From Zygaena filipendulae (taxonomy: Eukaryota; Arthropoda; Insecta; Lepidoptera; Zygaenidae), in NCBI GenBank assembly GCA_907165275.2, contig OU015675.1:2683501-2747500 (forward strand): a stretch of 64,000 nt of DNA, given 5' to 3'. Under the pieces are notes generated by a model. The model was given only the letters and a program-made list of their open reading frames with translations, was not told the origin of the DNA and did not search any database. Position numbers and translations under genes: made by a program. Within the stretch, counting starts at the first letter, position 1. Each line of letters begins with the position of its first letter. Positions 57,503 to 60,500 of the stretch are shown here, piece after piece.

Positions 57503-60500
57503 ATGTTCACCGATTACTCGAAGACGGTTGGACCGATTTGAAAAATTCTTTTTTTGTTTGAAAGGGTATACTCCCAATTAGGTCCCATTGCCACCAAGTC
57601 GGGATCTGATGATGGGATCTTGGAGAAATCGAGGGAACTCTTCAAAAATTATAGGCACACCTATAGCGATTTGGGTATTTTTGATAGTAAATCGTTCATT
57701 TGCTTTCGGAAAGCAAAATTTGAAGAAGTGGAACTGATGATGAAGACCACAGGTGGTCATCGGAACAACTCAAAAGTAATACGTATTTCACGGGTTCCGA
57801 TTGAAGCGATTTCGAAAATTATTTTTTTGTTTGAAAGGGGATACTCCCAAATTGATTCCATTGTCACCAAGTCGAGATTTGATGATGGGATCTTGGAGTA
57901 ATCGAGGGAACTCTTCAAAAATTATGAGAACACTTATAGCGATTTTTGTATTTTTTACAGTAAAACGTTTCTTTGCTTTCGGAAAGCAAAATTTTAAGAA
58001 GAGGAACTGATGATGAAGACCACAGATGGTCATCGGAACTACTCAATAATGGGTATTTCACGGGTTCCGAATCGTTAACTTTAATATGATTTCTAAACAA
58101 TTTATGCCCGTCATAATGTATATGGTGAAGTGGAACTGATGGTGATGTACTAGGACAACTCCTCAACAATTAACGTCCCTGCGTCGGGAAAAGCAATATT
58201 TTATAAAAGGTGATGAGCAGTTGACATTAGGCTATTGTAACTTAGAGAAATTACGAACTAAGTCACTTAAAAGCGAGAAATAAACAAAATTTTAACAAAA
58301 AAATTAAAACCGACTTCCAAAAACACAAAACTAAAAAACTAAAAATAAAAAGCTAAAAATAACAAAATACCGATTTAATCCAAAAGACAAAAACACACGT
58401 AATATTTTATTGGTTTGTGCTACCACTGATCGGTATGAAGTCGGTGACAAACCAAGTCGACTCCCGCCACCAGCTCTTCGTGAGCAGAACAACCCAAGTG
58501 GGCAGACACCAGCGGGCTTGTCACCGAATTCAAACCGATCAGTGGTAGCACAAACCAATAAAATATTACGTGTGTTTTTGTCTTTTGGATTAAATCGGTA
58601 TTTTGTTATTTTTAGCTTTTTATTTTTAGTTTTTTAGTTTTGTGTTTTTGGAAGTCGGTTTTAATTTTTTTACAGAATGTTTTTGTTGAGATACGTATTA
58701 CTTGATTCAACACAGTACACACGTTACACTGAACCTAATAGTACGGACCGCCAAGAGGGGATTTGTGGATTAGCTAAAGCGCGTCAGATGAACATAAGGG
58801 GGGTACCTTGCACCATGTTGAGTACCTCCACCAAATATAGGCCCTCTACACTGGTGGGTGCGTCTAGAATAACCGATCAGATTAGTAAAAAAAAATCGAT
58901 AACTCGAAATACTCGAGCGCGTCAGATTAAGATATGGTGGGTTAATTACATAGTGAGAAGTATGTATATGAATAATCTGACCATTTGAACGTGACGTAAA
59001 GGAGTTAGAGGATCACAAACTTGCAAAAAAAAAACGCAACTTCGACATTCTCGAGCGCAGTTGATTTGTTTTTTATTTTAAAGTAAATAACTCAAGGATA
59101 GCGGGAAAAATATAATCTGCCGATTTTCATAAGCCGAAGAAACAAAAATCGTCTTCGAATCGAACGAGCAGCTGCAGTGAAACATGTACCTATTCATATC
59201 TCTGTCTTTCTTTCCCTTTTACTTTTTCTCTATCTCTCACTCTCTCGCACCGTCCTCACACTACTTTCCGTCGCCATAACGTCATCACAGTATACCACGG
59301 CGCTAAACGTGTCGAATTATAACTTTTTTTGGTCGGTTAAAATACATATTAAAATAAGTTAAGGTAAGTATTACATCAAACTATAGGTTCACCTTTCACT
59401 TTAATGTAATTATATATATATTATATAATAAAGCTCATCACAAAACAACGCGTTCATGTTATTATATGTAAAACGAAATGGCTTGTTTGTGCTTTAAAGT
59501 TAGTTTTGTGAATAATATTTTGTGAGCTTTTACATATTTCATAGAAATATAAAGTGTGTTTTTTTGTGAACAAGAAATAGCTCATAAAGTTATTAAACTT
59601 ACATCAGAAATAAAAAAAAAATAAAAAAAAATCATAATTTTTGTTTCTAGCAGTCAGATTAATAATATCCCTCAAAATTATTGTCAGATTTTAAACCAAC
59701 ATAACTTGGACTGCAAGCTGAACCTTCTGTAAAATAATCTGACACGCTCGAGTATTTCAAAATTGAGATTTTTTTTTGCATTTTCAAAAATTCGCTACTA
59801 CCTTGCGTCACCTCCAAATCGGCAGATTTTCGAAGGGGTGCATTTTTAAGGCTCACTTAACATCCCCTTTGAATATCTGACGCGCTCGAGTAAATGTTTT
59901 TTTTTTTCATTTTCTCCCCTTCCGGATGGCCACCCCCACCACGCAAATGGGCAGATGAATATATTTTCGATATCAGAGACACCTTGGAGTATCTAAACTA
60001 CAATATCTGACGCGCTCGAGTATTTCCATTTTACTATTTTTTTTTACATTTTTGAAAGCCTGTAGAAGCTAAACCCACCGGTGAATGAAAAAATATCATA
60101 TAACCTTATTTTGTTTATATCTCCTAATCTTCAAAACCCAATAGGTCCCAACGACGCTCGAGTGTCTCCCGAATTAGCATCGGTATCTCCCGTACTATAA
60201 GTATATTAAATTTATTCACATTACACGTAAGTAACTACATAATATTATGTAGGTACCAGGTACTTAAGGTGCTAGGTATAAGTACATACCTCTTTAATAA
60301 AATTTTCAAATTAATATCTCGCCTACACCTACAGATGACAAATGGTCCACCAAACAGGCTCAACTCCTGAGGTCAATTAGCAATTAATTATTTATTATAG
60401 ACGAGCAAATAGTGACGTAATTGGTGTTGTTGCGTTAAAAGAGTGCACTGAGTCAAAGGTTTCTAAAGAGCTAATCAAAATCAAATAAGAACCTACCTAT

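Noticed and set aside
57554..58033. Open frames of 60-115 residues in the tandem units
   Set aside because: They follow repeat sequence on both strands and carry no recognisable domain.
58331..58637. Two 75-residue open frames on opposite strands with the same C-terminal half
   Set aside because: The sameness is explained by the palindrome; not genes.
58677..58988. 103-residue plus-strand open frame
   Set aside because: It falls in the CTCGAG-motif element, has no recognisable domain, and its length is within chance.
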